Below, piece after piece: positions 49,818 to 61,380 of a DNA stretch of 64,000 nucleotides. The position numbers were made by a program, and so were the translations under genes. Location: positions 294,001 to 358,000 of the forward strand of contig JAIGNY010003040.1 in NCBI GenBank assembly GCA_020152595.1. Reading direction: 5' to 3'. Source of the stretch: Chiridota heheva. Its lineage: Eukaryota > Echinodermata > Holothuroidea > Apodida > Chiridotidae. Each line of letters opens with the position of its first letter. Within the stretch, counting starts at the first letter, position 1. The notes beneath the pieces were generated by a model, which worked only from the letters and a program-made list of their open reading frames with translations, was not told where the DNA came from and did no database searches.

Positions 49818-52800
49818 CAACCAATCAAAAGATAACTTACATTTTTTATCTTCTTTCTTCCCCTTCACTACCAATCTTATGTCTCTATTTTTTGTTCATT
49901 TCTTCCCCTCCCTAGCTTCAAAGAACTGTCAAGATATGTCAATGTCACGATATGTCCATGTCACAATATGTCGATGTCACAATATGTCGATGTCACGATA
50001 TGTCGCTGTCACAATATGTCGATGTCACAATATGTCGATGTTACATTATGTCGATGTCACAATATGTCGATTATCACAATATGATATTTTAATGTTTTTT
50101 CCATGATACCAAAATGTTTCACATGTAATAAAACTGCATATTAAAGCAAACTTTTTGAAAAATAATTTTACAAACATTTCACATGAATGAGATTTTATAT
50201 TTGCAGCATATCTGATTCTTTTATGCTGCCTTTCCTTAGCTCTTGGGTTTTATTGATAATTACATCTGCATGCTGAAAACAGCAGCAGTTGATTGCGATA
50301 TATGATATGATATTTTTGTCCATGATAATAATGAATAGATCTTATTTAACAATATGACAGCCCTCTTATTGATACCTCTTATCAAACCCAGCTGTTCAAA
50401 CCCAGCTGATCAAACCCAGCTGATCAAACCCAGCTGATCAAACCCAGCTGATCAAACCCAGCTGATCGAACCCAGCTTATCAAGCCCAGCTTATCAAACC
50501 CAGCTTATCAAACCCAGCTTATCGAACCCAGCTAATCAAACCCAGCTGATCAAACCCAGCTTATCAAATCCAGCTGATCAAACCCAGCTGATCAAACCCA
50601 GCTGATCAAACCCAGCTGATCAAACCCAGCTTATCAAACCCAGCTTATCAAACCCAGCTTATCAAACCCAGTTTATCAAACGCAGCTTATCAAACCCAGC
50701 TTATCAAACCCAGCTGATCAAACCCAGCTTATCAAACCCAGCTTATCAAACCCAGCTTATCAAACCCAGCTTATCAAACCCAGCTTATCAAACCCAGCTG
50801 ATCAAACCCAGCTTATCAAACCCAGCTTATCAAACCCAGCTGATCAAACCCAGTTTATCAAACGCAGCTTATCAAACCCAGCTTATCAAACCTAGCTTAT
50901 CAAACCCAGCTGATCAAACCCAGCTGATCAAACCCAGCTTATCAAACCCAGCTGATCAAACCCAGCTTATCAAACCCAGCTTATCAAACCCAGCTTATCA
51001 AACCCAGCTGATCAAACGCAGTTTATCAAACGCAGCTTATCAAACCCAGCTTATCAAACCTAGCTTATCAAACCCAGCTCCTACAAAAGTATCTCATTTA
51101 TTTCCACAACTTCTGTCCTCCTTTTTTTATCAAATTCCTACAATCTATAAATTTCTTATCCTTTCCTCTCTTTTCTTTGTAGTAAGTACTTCATCCCAGA
51201 AATGTAGTTTAAATGAAAATATAAATTATGTAATCTGCCCCATAAATAATGCAGGGCATAATTAAACTTGCAGGCATCTGAGTGTAAGAATTACAGCCTT
51301 GATAGCAGGGACACATTTCCTTCTGCCAATGGGAGCAGCTGAATATGACCAAGATATTTTGAATTTCCACCATACCCTAGGTTCTGCTTACTCCCATTCC
51401 TCCCCACTTCCTTAACTAGATTTATCTTGAACATCTATTAACAGATAGCAACAAGTTAAGATAATGCACTTGTCAGTTGTATGACTCACCCCACTGACCC
51501 CTGGCAATGTCAGTCAAAGGTGAGTCATTGATATATGAGGTAGTGACTCACATGTGGGTCATTGTACCCAATTGTCAGTCACTAGAGTGACTCTGGGGTG
51601 AGTCAATTAACTTAAGACCCATTGACTTTGTACAGAGGTGACTGATTTGGGGCAAGTCATTTCACACAAAAATTGTCAGTCACCTTAGTGATGACTGAGG
51701 GGAGCGTCAATGTACATGTTTTGTTCACCCACTTTGGTGCAATGACTCACCTTGTCGGAGTGTAGGGGCGAGTCACACAATTGCATAATTTGGAAGAAAA
51801 TATGCCATAAACCATGAAAGTAGCAAACAAATTCATGAAAATCGCTTCAAAATGGACCGTTTTATAGCATTTCAAATTTTAGAGCCTACTAATAATAAAT
51901 AATGCAAATTCTACTGTTACTTTTGTGACATCACAATAAAACAACCAATGAATTTCCTTACTTTATTGCCTTTCAATTCTTCACCAATTGTTTGAATGGG
52001 AGCAGCTGAATAATTAGACAAAACAGATTTTGATTTCCCATCATACCCTCTATCGAAAAAAAAGACTTGATTTTTAGTGACTGAAATTTCTGACAGAATT
52101 TAAGTATTAGATCAAAGAATTTAATGATTTTATAAAAGAATTTGAACTGCTTTCTTTTCCATATATCATTTTTGCATTAATTAAAAATTCTTCAAACCTT
52201 GAAAGGTCATAATTCAGAAAGTAGAGTGCTACTGTCATAATTTAAAGATGACTTTGTTTAGAATTTAGATATAAAATCTCTACAAGTCCATTTGCCTTCA
52301 AGATCAAACATACTGATCAGTGTCTTTCATCATACCCCCATTAAAAACACCATAGTCCAACCAAAGTCACAACCTATTTTTAGAACTAAAAAGACATGTT
52401 TATCTAAGAATGTCTTCAAGCATACAGCTTAAAAGCATTTAAACATGAACCATGAAACAGAAAATATGCAAATGTTTGATTTTAAATGACAACTCCCTAA
52501 GCAAACAAAACATGAAGGGCCTGCTGTTCAAAACCAATTTACAAAAATGTGTTCATATCATAACCAGATCAAAACTCAAAAAAATTAGAAGATAACAAAC
52601 AATGAGGAACAATTTTGAGAAAATAACAAACAATGACCCATAGCATCATCATCCTCTTGAACATTGGCTATTTTCATATGAAGCGCCAAGTGGGCAAAAA
52701 TTAGTTGTTTTTGTTTCCCAGTTTATGGGTAGTTGTAAATTACATCAGCCACTCAGGCACTATTTGGGGGTGGCAAGGGCACAGGTGTTCCTAGCGTTAT

Positions 52801-55800
52801 GGCAACCTATATGCTTACTAGTATATATATAAAGAAAGGTAGGACTCTTTCTAACGCGACTGTACAAACAATGAATATTCTATCAAATTACCGTCGAGAC
52901 AGTCTATCCGCCCAACAATTTGCTGAAAACTAAAGAAACGTTGCGATGACGTCATTGAAGTGCTGCTTCTTCAGGAATTTTCATATACGGTTCAAAAGTC
53001 GCGTTAAAAAGAGTCCTACCTTTCTTTATATATATACTAGTAAGCACATAGGTTGCCATAATGCTAGGAACACCTGTGGGCAAGGGGGGCATTTCACTCC
53101 CTTTTTAGTTATTTCTATCTTTTATATAGTATTTATTCTTTTAGAGTAATTTAGCCCCCAAATATGCACACACATGCACACACACACACACACATTTGGT
53201 GGGCAAATCCCGCTTATGACATCAGCTATATTTTGTATTAAAGGTTGTGATCAAGTCCAAAGACAGTTCTTGCTCAATTTCTCCAATAATCTGTACATGA
53301 ACAGACCAAGTTGAAGACAGATAAAATATATAAGATCATGTTGATTGATAGCCATTACATGATTTATGATGTGATAAGAATTGGTTGTTTTTCAATATTT
53401 TAAAATGTCTTTATTAATGATTCGAAAGCTGTTAGAAAGTTTGCTTTCAGCCGGCTGAAGAGTAGTGCCCCTAGCTAATGGGTGGGCAGGATCAAAGCCC
53501 CCCATTTAATAATGGGGCAAATAAGGGTTCACTTTTCCACACCTGTCTGATTTAAATTTAACAGATTGCAGTTTGTGTGGTCATTCACAGATTTGTTGCT
53601 CACCAACTTGCATGTTCAAAAAGTTTAAGAAAAAATAAGTTTGGTTGGTTTGGTTTGTTGATGTTTAACAGCACCGCGACAGTCAAGAGTCAAATGTGCC
53701 AAGAGAGTGTTAATAAATAATGGTGTAAGAGTTAGGATAGTGAGGAGATAGAAGGTTTGCAAGGGTGAATGTGAAATTTAGGAGAAAAGAAAGGGGTGTG
53801 TGAGGCTAGGTGTAGAAGGGAAGATAAAGGAAGATTAGATATGGTGGAATATGTTGTAACGGAGGAAGTTGATAATGTTAGAGGAAGGATTGTTTTTGAA
53901 CAGATCCAAATTGAGATGGGTGAGGAGAGAAAAGACCAGGAGTTTAGGTTTAGGGCACAGGTTAAGAGGATATGCTTGATGGAGAGTTCGGTGTAGCAGG
54001 TGGGGCAGAGAGGAGCAGGGGAGTCAGAAAGGAGATAAGATTGGGTGAGAGAGGAGTGACCGAGACCAGATGCGGGTGACAACATCGGCTTCTTTACGAT
54101 TGCGACTATGCAGGGGGTGTTGGTCCCGACTTTGGGTTTGATGGTGTGAAGTTTGTTACTGGTTTCTTGATTCCTGGAGTCTTGCCGAGTTTACTGATTT
54201 AATTAGAGATGGAGAGACGGAGGTCTGAGTGCAGAATTGGAAAAGGAGAGCTGTTATTTGACAGAGCTTTGTTGGTGGCTCTGTCGTTGCCAGGGATGCC
54301 GATGTGGCTGGGGATCCAGAAAAAGATAATTTTCCTCTCTAAGGAGAAAAGAGTGTGAAGTTTGTTGAGGATTTGTAGAATGAGAGGCTTGGGCCAGAGT
54401 ATGTTGAGAATGCCAGTGAGTACGGATTTAGAGTCAAAGAAGATGACGAAACAGGGGTGGAAGGAGAGTTCTATGAAGTTTAAGGCCAGGAGGATGGCTT
54501 TTGCTTCGGCAAAGTAGATAGAGGTTCTGTCAGGCAGCCTTGAGAAGAGGGTGAGGCCAGGACAGGCTGCAGAGGAGGGAAAAAAAGGTAAACCGCAAAA
54601 CAAAAAACAAAAATATGCCTGAAAGACATTTTCTAATTTAATTCCCTGTAATGCAACCCACACTCCATCATGCTGGCAATATCCCTCAACACTATTGTTT
54701 GAAGTTCATCCTCAAATAGATCAATTCTGATTTTTTTTTTTTTTGCCCTATTGGCACCCCATACTTTCTCTCATACACGCGCAACTGTATTTCTATCATT
54801 ATTTCAGCATTATGAAAAAACAAGTAGGAGGTGATTATTGAGACAAAACAGTGACATACCCTGCCAAAGAATAAAATTGTGTTGGATGACCTTGTAACCT
54901 GAATGAGGTCAAATTGTTTAAACACCATTTAAAAAAAAAAAAAAATTGAAAGAAAAATGTCAAGATTTGTGGTTTTGGGCAAGCAGCTGTAAGTCTGCGA
55001 AGTGAGTTATGATTTCCTTGTACTGTCATGACAACTTCCTGATACCAGGGAGTAGGTACCATATTGGTGCATAAGTGCTGTAGATCTGCTAAATGACAAA
55101 CTCCATGCAAGAAGTGTCAAAGTGGCATAACAAAAGGACTGAATTTCCATTTTCAAATGTATCAATGAGTGTGAAAAAAGGTAAATTATGAAAAAATTGA
55201 AATAAAATTTTTAAGAAATAATAAAATGGAAGGAAAATTTTTCAACAAATTGTATATCTCAGAATTAAGGCTACAAAAAAACTCCGTTCCTACACACTTG
55301 CATTAATATATTTCAATTTTGAATATTTTGATTGCTCAAAGTGAAATGGATAAAAAACTGAATGATTAAACTGTTTTTTAATTGGTTTATACTTGTCAAG
55401 CAAAGTTAACAGTAACTTAGCAAGTGTACATTTTATTTGTCAAATTTACACATTTAGCCAATCAACAATGGTGTTGGAATAAAATGTACATCGCTACTAG
55501 GATAATGGGGCTTGGAGGCAAACTAACCATCAGGGCAGCATATACTGTAGGTAGCATGGAGCTAATAAAGTATCACTCCGCCATCGAAAAATGAGAACCC
55601 TCAGAGAAAAGGCTAATAAAAATATTTTTGAGAGGTCCCATTTCATGGGACAGGAAGCTGAGAAGTTCAAAATTTCAGGAATGGCAGAGAAAGGATAGGA
55701 CTTGACGATGCATATTCAAACTTGATGAGATTTGTTTCAGTAAAAGTTTCATGGGGAACTATTTTACCATGGACTCACCCCAAACTTTGGAGTGATTTGG

Positions 55801-56480
55801 TGAGGGTGTATAACACCTTTCCACTTCAGTCTAAAAAAAGGGCCAAAACCTGTGGTAACCCCCTATTGAAAGTACCCTCATCGAAGAGATATTAGATGGT
55901 ACTTTTTGGAAAACATCACAAAAGATCCCAAATCTATAACATTCTGGTACAAAAAGTACTCCGAACTTAACTCTTTCATCATAGGCTTCAATGGGGCCAA
56001 TAATTAGTTCCATGCTACCTGTAGCCAATATCTAAAATTTCTGAAGAGCCAAAAAACAAAGGTTATCACATATTTCTGTTCCATTTATACAAATATTTTG
56101 CCACTGTCAAGCATGGGTTTCACCAAATTTGGAGGCCTGCTGTCTAAGCCGAGATTCCTTAAAAAAAAATTATAAGACCTTATGAGTCCCCCCTCCTCCA
56201 CCACCTCCCCCTTCTCAGCAGTACAGTTAACATGATAGATGGACTTCTATGATCTCAATGTGACCTAATGAACTTACAGAATTCTGTATTTTGTCAAGTT
56301 TATACAAAGAGAGAGGTTTGAAGTGAGAGAGTTCAATACCTGTGCATTGCTGCCCAGTCCATCCTGCTTCTCTTTGATATTTAATATCTCCTGCCTGTAC
56401 CACTCTTGAGCGCGATCAATGACCTCTAAACCCTGACACAGGATGTCCTTTTCTTGCTCCAACTGTTTAAGACGCTTCAG
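45684..56480 (-). CDS. SAPCD2: SAPCD2-like (suppressor APC domain-containing) protein, C-terminal four exons
   Basis: Exons on the minus strand join 56480-56340, 49729-49631, 46932-46822 and 45812-45684, all phase 0 with GT-AG borders, giving 162 residues and a TAA stop. Key blocks: LKRLKQLEQEKDILCQGLEV, WYRQEILNIKEKQDGLG, SQLKDQNRQLTQ, then EVSSKSEKITVLEKEKAALI, RQMFDARAKQQ and a C-terminal NSIFL. Vertebrate SAPCD2 shows the same order: 'Q..K..LLQGLE....WY.QQL..VQERQ', 'LKEQNRLLTQEV.EKSERI..LE.EK.ALI.QLFEAR', ending in a short hydrophobic motif. Known role in vertebrates: coiled-coil cortical protein limiting the Galpha-i/LGN/NuMA complex in spindle orientation. The N-terminal EF-hand-like exon lies further right or was missed. 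It could be the single ancestor of SAPCD1 and SAPCD2. Confidence 0.88.
46822..46932 (-). CDS. SAPCD2: SAPCD2-like exon
   Basis: Thirty-seven codons, GFPDHMNLALPTKAHQ to LKDQNRQLTQ, with TTTTGCAG acceptor and GTTTGT donor. The conserved 'LK.QNR.LTQ' block sits at the exon end and reads straight into EVSSKSE of the next exon. Confidence 0.9.
47010..47155 (+). mobile_element. SINE/LINE tail of L2 type
   Basis: GCTGGGGAGTTGACCTGCAA, then TGGACTGGTGCCCCGTCC, and GGTAATAAGCACCAGCTCTA near the end. The 'ATAAGCACCRG..CTATGAGCCT' end is typical of L2-group tails. It matches the minus-strand SINE at 43688-43935. Confidence 0.65.
47270..47720 (+). pseudogene. Non-LTR reverse transcriptase, C-terminal remnant
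   Basis: Reads in shifting frames: HYGCETWKMTKR at about 47300, then ILKIRWQDRVTNEEL, DCNLALTWASEGKRKHG (47525-47590) and KRTKARRTSWGWLEAF. These are hallmark blocks ('LYGCETW', 'RI..IRW.D..TN.EL', 'ALTW.P.GKRKRGRP') of the post-catalytic part of endonuclease-type LINE polymerases. Multiple stops. It lies inside a SAPCD2 intron, opposite to the gene. Confidence 0.85.
48031..49530. mobile_element. MITE family B copy split by a nested element
   Basis: The left end TTAAAGGAGACAAAAAGTTT and the interior up to 48400 match family B. After the nested element (48402-49412) the right part resumes with TTGTATCATGAAATAAGGAT and CAGACTTGATGTCTTCTTGA, a decayed version of the family's right end. Confidence 0.65.
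48402..49412. mobile_element. Nested non-autonomous piggyBac-like element
   Basis: TTAACCCTTACTGTACCA at the left and its inverted partner TGGTAGAGTAAGGGTTAA at the right. TTAA at both ends with CCC-starting inverted repeats is the piggyBac pattern. About 1 kb, no coding frame. A degenerate tRNA-like segment with a box B-like GGTTTGAGTCTC lies near 48950-49015. Confidence 0.7.
49631..49729 (-). CDS. SAPCD2: SAPCD2-like exon
   Basis: Thirty-three codons, DSVSLKHQDQIAFRSTRIQE then INRQLNSLMKSKD, acceptor CTTTCAG, donor GTAAGT. It is weakly conserved, assigned by splice phase, strand and position between the two conserved blocks. Confidence 0.78.
49758..49817. repeat. (AATC)n microsatellite
   Basis: About 14 perfect AATC units, starting some 30 bases upstream (minus strand) of the SAPCD2 exon at 49729-49631. 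Confidence 0.97.
49935..50087. repeat. 16-bp minisatellite, about 9-10 copies
   Basis: The unit GTCGATGTCACAATAT has variants (CCATG, GCTG, CGATAT). Confidence 0.93.
50386..51078. repeat. 14-bp minisatellite, about 49 copies
   Basis: The unit ATCAAACCCAGCTG alternates with ATCAAACCCAGCTT. A marker unit GTTTATCAAACGCAGC recurs at 50671, 50853 and 51021, intervals of 182 and 168 bases (13 and 12 units), so larger blocks were also copied. Confidence 0.97.
51482..51749. promoter_or_regulatory. Cluster of five perfect AP-1-type sites
   Basis: TGACTCA or its complement TGAGTCA occurs at 51482, 51521, 51544, 51599 and 51743 within 268 bases, alongside several half-sites (GTCAGTCAC, GCGAGTCAC). It lies in the large SAPCD2 intron. 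It may be an intronic enhancer or just an old degenerate repeat. Confidence 0.45.
52780..53078. mobile_element. Intact hAT-type MITE with 8-bp target duplication
   Basis: Starts CACAGGTGTTCCTAGC and ends with its inverted copy. The inverted ends match over about 85 bases with only a handful of differences. The flanks are GGCAAGGG at 52772-52779 and again at 53079-53086, an exact 8-bp direct repeat as left by hAT transposases. The non-coding 130-base centre contains a CRE-like TGACGTCA. Confidence 0.88.
53167..53194. repeat. (CA)n microsatellite
   Basis: Imperfect CA dinucleotide run. Confidence 0.85.
53638..54575 (-). mobile_element. RNase H-type LINE, 3' fragment, broken
   Basis: The minus strand at 54663-54199 gives LFSRLPDRTSIYFAEAKAIL, CFVIFFDSKSVLTGIL and FFWIPSHIGIPGNDRATNK, the RNase H blocks with E, D and D catalytic positions. 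At 54085-53732 it reads LSDSPAPLCPTCYTELSIKH, then ILLTC, the C-terminal cysteine/histidine module. It ends at a tail with CTGTCGCGGTGCTGTTAAAC, then CAAACCAAACC. Related to, but clearly diverged from, the copy at 38735. Confidence 0.82.
55543..56031. mobile_element. Possible MITE with short inverted ends
   Basis: CTGTAGGTAGCATGGAGCTA at the left is mirrored by TAGTTCCATGCTACCTGTAG at the right, about 460 bases apart. Non-coding between. Confidence 0.45.
56340..56480 (-). CDS. SAPCD2: SAPCD2-like exon (most 5' found)
   Basis: Forty-seven codons, LKRLKQLEQEKDILCQGLEV to GLGSNAQ, acceptor TTCTTAG, donor GTATTG. The 'L..GLE.I.RA.EWY.QE' pattern is the signature of the SAPCD coiled-coil region. 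Confidence 0.9.
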
Positions 56481-56760
56481 CTAAGAAGGAAGAGGAAATA
56501 AACCCGATATTAGTCAAAAGAAGTTCATCAAATTTTAAAGCAATTGATGGACATACAGTGAGTTTACTTCTCTTAAAAGACACTGGACAAACTTGTTTGA
56601 AACCATACATATCAAATTAAAAAAAAAAGAGAAATAAAATGTTATGTATGCAAATTGCTTTTTTTTTTAATTCCTTACAGCATTGTTATGTATGCAAATT
56701 GCTCTCTTTTGGATTCCTTACAACAATTGGTGAATTGATCTTCCAAACAGAACCAAAACG

Positions 56761-58208
56761 TTTTGTGGTTCCGATGCTTTTTTTCTTTTCTTTCATAAGC
56801 TGAATGATTTGCAAAATTTGTATTAACTGTCATGTCATTGCATAGGCCTTTCATAAAATATTTGTTTCATATTTATTCATAGCCACACCCACCATGCAGA
56901 TCAATAAAAATGTTGACAACATTAGCATTTGCACAATAATAACATTATCATAGCAAGTATGATGCAAAAATGGTTGCTTGTTTATTCTATTTCAAGAATT
57001 TGTCAGTAAGCCCTGCCTACTCATTAATATTCATGAAATCACTACCACAACATTAGAACATACTGTATGTACAGACCATGACCCCTGATATAGCATAAAT
57101 CTGATATATCATTTATGAGATGCCGAATGTTTACATCATTTAGGACTTTCACATTAAGCCATGCCCACCATGCATATCAATGACATCTGCTAATAACATA
57201 AGCATGTACAAAATAACCAACAAAATTATCATGCCCAATATGACACAAAATGGACATACAGTTGCTCATTTATCAGTTTTCAAAATTTTCACTTTAAGCC
57301 CCACCCACTCAACATTTTTAAAATCATGACCATGGACACACCAGCTAACATAATTTATCCCAAATATGAAACAAAACAGATATGTCGATTGTTAATATAT
57401 GAACATATCAAGATTTTTACATTAAGCCCTGCCTACTCATTAATATGCATGGGTATCACCATCAAAAACAATAGGCCACATCTACGGACCATGGGCTATC
57501 TGTGTATCAAATATGACAAAATCCAGTGTACTGTTCTAAGAAACCATGTTTACAAGCTTTTTTCAGCAAAATCATATTAAGCTCTGCCCACAATGCATAT
57601 TAGTATAATTTAACGATTTTACATCATGAACATGGACACATCAGCTAGCATCATATTTATACCAAATGTGAAATTAAACAAACATGAGATTGCTCAAATA
57701 TGAACATTTTAAGATTTTTACATTAAACCCGCCTACTCATTAATATACATTACCATCAAAAACAATAGTGCACATCTACTATGTACCAAATCCAGTTTAC
57801 CGTTCTTGACATACCGTTTCAGCAAAATAATATTAAGCCCCGCCCACTACGCATATTAATGAAATTCAACGTTTTTACATTATGAACATAGAAACATCAG
57901 CTAGCATCATAATTACACTAAATATGAAACAAAACAGACATGCGGTTGCTCAAATATGAGCATTTCAAAATTTAAGCCCCACCTACTCATTAATATGTAT
58001 GACATTACCATCAAAAACAATAAGGCACATCTACAGATAATGGGCTATCTGTGTAACACACATGACATTAATTTAGTGTATCGTTCATGAGATATCGTGT
58101 TTACGAGCTGGCAGTCAAACATACATACATACATACACCCACACATACATACACACACACGCCATCATGACCGCATAGGTTCCTGATGCTATCGCAATGG
58201 AACCAAAA
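56761..58208 (-). mobile_element. Dimeric-repeat element, copy 2 (complete)
   Basis: On the minus strand it starts GGTTCCATTGCGATAGCATC, then GCGGTCATGATGGCGTGTG and a (GT/AT)n tract, and ends at AAGCATCGGAACCACAAAAC. The interior is about four ~280-bp dimers alternating a 'GCCCACAATGCATATTAATG'-like half and a 'CCTACTCATTAATATGCATG'-like half. No coding frame. See 13266-15712 for the other copy. Confidence 0.72.
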
Positions 58209-58209
58209 A

Positions 58210-59220
58210 TACACTTGCTTTTCTTGGCTTTATAAGTTTTTTTTTGCAACATATTAAAACTTCTATCTAGGGTGGGGATGACATTTGAGATATAGGGATA
58301 GAAGCTATGTTGGATATAAGGATATGCCATGTGGGTCAAGGCAAGGCTTTCACACATCTGTTTTATGAGGCCATACCTCCAATCCAAAAGACAAGTTATT
58401 TTCCATTAAAATGTCTATATTCAGCTAGAGGCAGCTGATGTCAAAACCAAAGCTGTTTTGAAATTCTATTGACTCTGTCTACACATGTGTTAGCTAAAAA
58501 TGATAAGTTCCGTCCAGAAAAGGAGATACCTGTTGAATTGGGGGTTCCCCCTTGATTCGCAAGAAGTATACTTCATCCCCTTTAAAACACTATTTCAGAG
58601 AAAACAATATTTAATTTTAGAATGACAATACTTGTCTTACTATTTAACTGGCAATGTTCTTATTTTTGTTGGCTAAGTGCAGTTTTCTTCTCTTAAGAAA
58701 GGGAAAAATCCATAGAACTCCAGGAACTTTCCCAATGGAATCCAAGGAAGTATACTTCAGGCCCTCCTGCAACAATTTTAATAAATAAGAATATTTTCAT
58801 CATTTATAAGATAATTAACAAGATATCTCTTACTAGGGTTGCATTTCATTTTTGTTGTTAAATTTCCTCAGATAGGTAATTCACACTATTTTCTTCTTTT
58901 ATTTTTTTTGGAAGGGGGTCTTCTTCTTCAAAATTAGGGCAGGGGATCTCCTTCCAAATTACCAGTAGAAAGAAGCTTCAGTCCCCCACTTTTTCAGAAG
59001 ATTACAGTACTTAATTTGAAATTTCAACTTAAAAAGCAAAAAAGTTTCATAAATCAATCGATTTTTGTCATTTGCTATACCAAGAAACTCCAGAGCTGCA
59101 AAAAAACTCAAAGTTGGCAAAATTAATGTTGCGACGATGGAGAAACGTCACTCAGGCAAAGATAACGAGCAAGGGTGATTAACAGGGAGAGTTTTCCGTG
59201 CTGTCCAAGCACTGTCCAAG
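58210..59220. other. Stretch without recognised gene
   Basis: No exon, repeat or RNA gene recognised. The N-terminal SAPCD2 exon was searched for here and not found. Confidence 0.4.
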
Positions 59221-59221
59221 C

Positions 59222-59308
59222 ACTGTCCAAGCAACAGAGGATATTGTGCACTGTAGTGTGAACAAACCAAGCAACAGAGGATATTGTGCACTGTAGTGTG
59301 AACAAAGT
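59222..59308. repeat. ~45-bp tandem duplication
   Basis: AAGCAACAGAGGATATTGTG and the following CACTGTAGTGTGAACAAA occur twice, preceded by three short GTCCAAGCACT units. Confidence 0.88.
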
Positions 59309-59439
59309 GGTACATCCTTGGTGTGCAATGGCAGTTCGGGTGAACCCCTCCTTTTAGTCCTCGATAAAACCCCTCGAAGGAGAGTTTTTTCAGGCCATGG
59401 AGGCAGCCATTACCCATCATGCAATTTCCTTCGTCCATA

Positions 59440-60100
59440 CACTTTGTACAGAGTGACGAAAAAAAAAAAAATCATTTTGTGAACTACGACGGCGTTTGCT
59501 GAAGTGTACTGCAATTGTCAGTGTTTAATAAATTACAAATTAAAAGGATTATTTCATATGAATTCTTACATTAAATTTGTTCTTCGCGTAAATTTTGTTG
59601 TTATTTACGTAACCTCTTGGAGAACGCGTTTATTCAAATCATTTTAATGCAGTGAAATATCAGTTCCTTTGTGACTTTCGTATGTGATGTTCTGTCTGAA
59701 CAGTGAATGTATTCTAACGTAGGCCTATTGACCGTAACTAATGCTAAGTTACAGCCATTATGTGCGTAGAGTGTACGTTAGACTGTTTGCATTGCAGGCT
59801 TGTGTGTTATATATATTGTCATTCGTGTCATTCTGTTTCACCCTTTGTCTGTACTGGCGAGTAACGTTCAGACGTTAGGGCCTGATCAAATCATGAATAA
59901 AACTTAAGCACTTAGTTTAGTTAATCTCAAATTGCACGGTTTATTCCTTTATGATCGGTCAGTCAGTAGGTGATCACACTCACAGTGTCACGCATAATGC
60001 ACACTTGAAATAAACCGAATTGAAGATAGTAAGCAGCTGAGATGTGTGTGCGATTCGTATGTTTCAACTGTCGACTGGTTGCTGAATTGCGCAATGGTCA
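59440..60100. promoter_or_regulatory. CpG-richer stretch, possible promoter region
   Basis: CpG is visibly more frequent than in the surrounding DNA (ACGACGGCG, GAACGCG, AACGTTCAGACG). No TATA box or start can be fixed. It lies upstream of the SAPCD2 exons on their strand, so it could be a promoter for that gene. That is inference. Confidence 0.25.
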
Positions 60101-60159
60101 AACCCTGGAAGCAGGGATTAGCATGAAAGACTCCTTTCAGGGGTTCACCCGAACTGAAT

Positions 60160-61285
60160 GGTGGCTTATTATTTCTCTGGCGTGAGTAGTCAGCTGTAGG
60201 CAATTATTTACACATCAGCACATATTTTCCAGATTTGATTGCAGATTTTCATGAAAATGATGAAAATGAAATTTGCTTTATTTCAGATATGCAAACACAA
60301 AACCTGAATACACCAGGTGTGGAGATTTTCATACTCTTCAAGACTGCCAAATGTCAGAAGTCTTTGATCAAAAACCTCATGACTATATACAATTCAAAAT
60401 GGGAGACAAAACTTAACAGAAAGTTCCCATTTTATAACCTCAACTTTGTTAAGCTAAAAACTCACAGTTTTTGTCATCTTAATTATTGTTAATTTCACTG
60501 GAAAGTAAACTGAATTTGCTCGAAAGAGAGGGGGCACAAAAATTAAAATTCTTGAAAAGTGAGGGGGCCATGGCCCCCTTGGTGTCCCACTTCCAGCACC
60601 ACTAGACCACTCATCACTTGGAATAAGCTAAGACATCTTACTTGGGATTTTGTTTCAACTAAAGTAAATTAGTTAAAATAAATCCACACTGGGGGTCATC
60701 CATCTGACCTTGAGTAAACTTACATCTAGTCCTCCAGACCATGACAATCAATAGCTCTTACTTGCATATAATTTCCTCAAACGTGTCATATCCCAAACAT
60801 AGCCTGCTGGCCCAAACATGATTTAACTTGCTTGCAAACAATTCTCTTTTTATTGCAAGATAAGAGCAAGATACCAATCTTTATAGAATTACAAGTGACT
60901 GCCAGAGCCTTGCATTATAATTTGAAAAGATGCCATTGTGTTATCTAATCCATTCTTAATGACAAATTACAATAGGAGATATTGATTAGGATGCCAGATC
61001 AATACTGGCCAGCTGATGTTGAAAGTGTCTCTACAATGGCACAGGGGCAAAACACTGTGTTTATATAACTAGGGGACACTAAACAGTGTATTTAAAAGAC
61101 TAGGCTAAGGGACACACATTTAAAAGACACACTAGCCCACTTATGCAGATTTAAGGGGTGCAAGGGGAGAATTAATTTACCCCACTTTTTTTCTTCTTCC
61201 ATATATATATCTTTTGTAATTATTTGTTGTATTTTAGGGTGATTTGATGATTTTGCCCTCCCCCACTTTTAGAGGGCAAAACCCT
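60160..61285. other. Stretch without recognised gene
   Basis: Contains one open frame at 60235-60492 (+) resembling no family I know, and otherwise AT-rich DNA. Confidence 0.4.
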
Positions 61286-61287
61286 AT

Positions 61288-61380
<93 letters not shown>

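Noticed and set aside
50386..51078. CRISPR-like array
   Set aside because: Head-to-tail units without spacers in an animal genome; it is a minisatellite.
59148..59438. Minus-strand frame starting MDEGNCMMGNG as a possible SAPCD2 first exon
   Set aside because: No EF-hand-like or SAPCD N-terminal pattern, and it runs through a tandem duplication.
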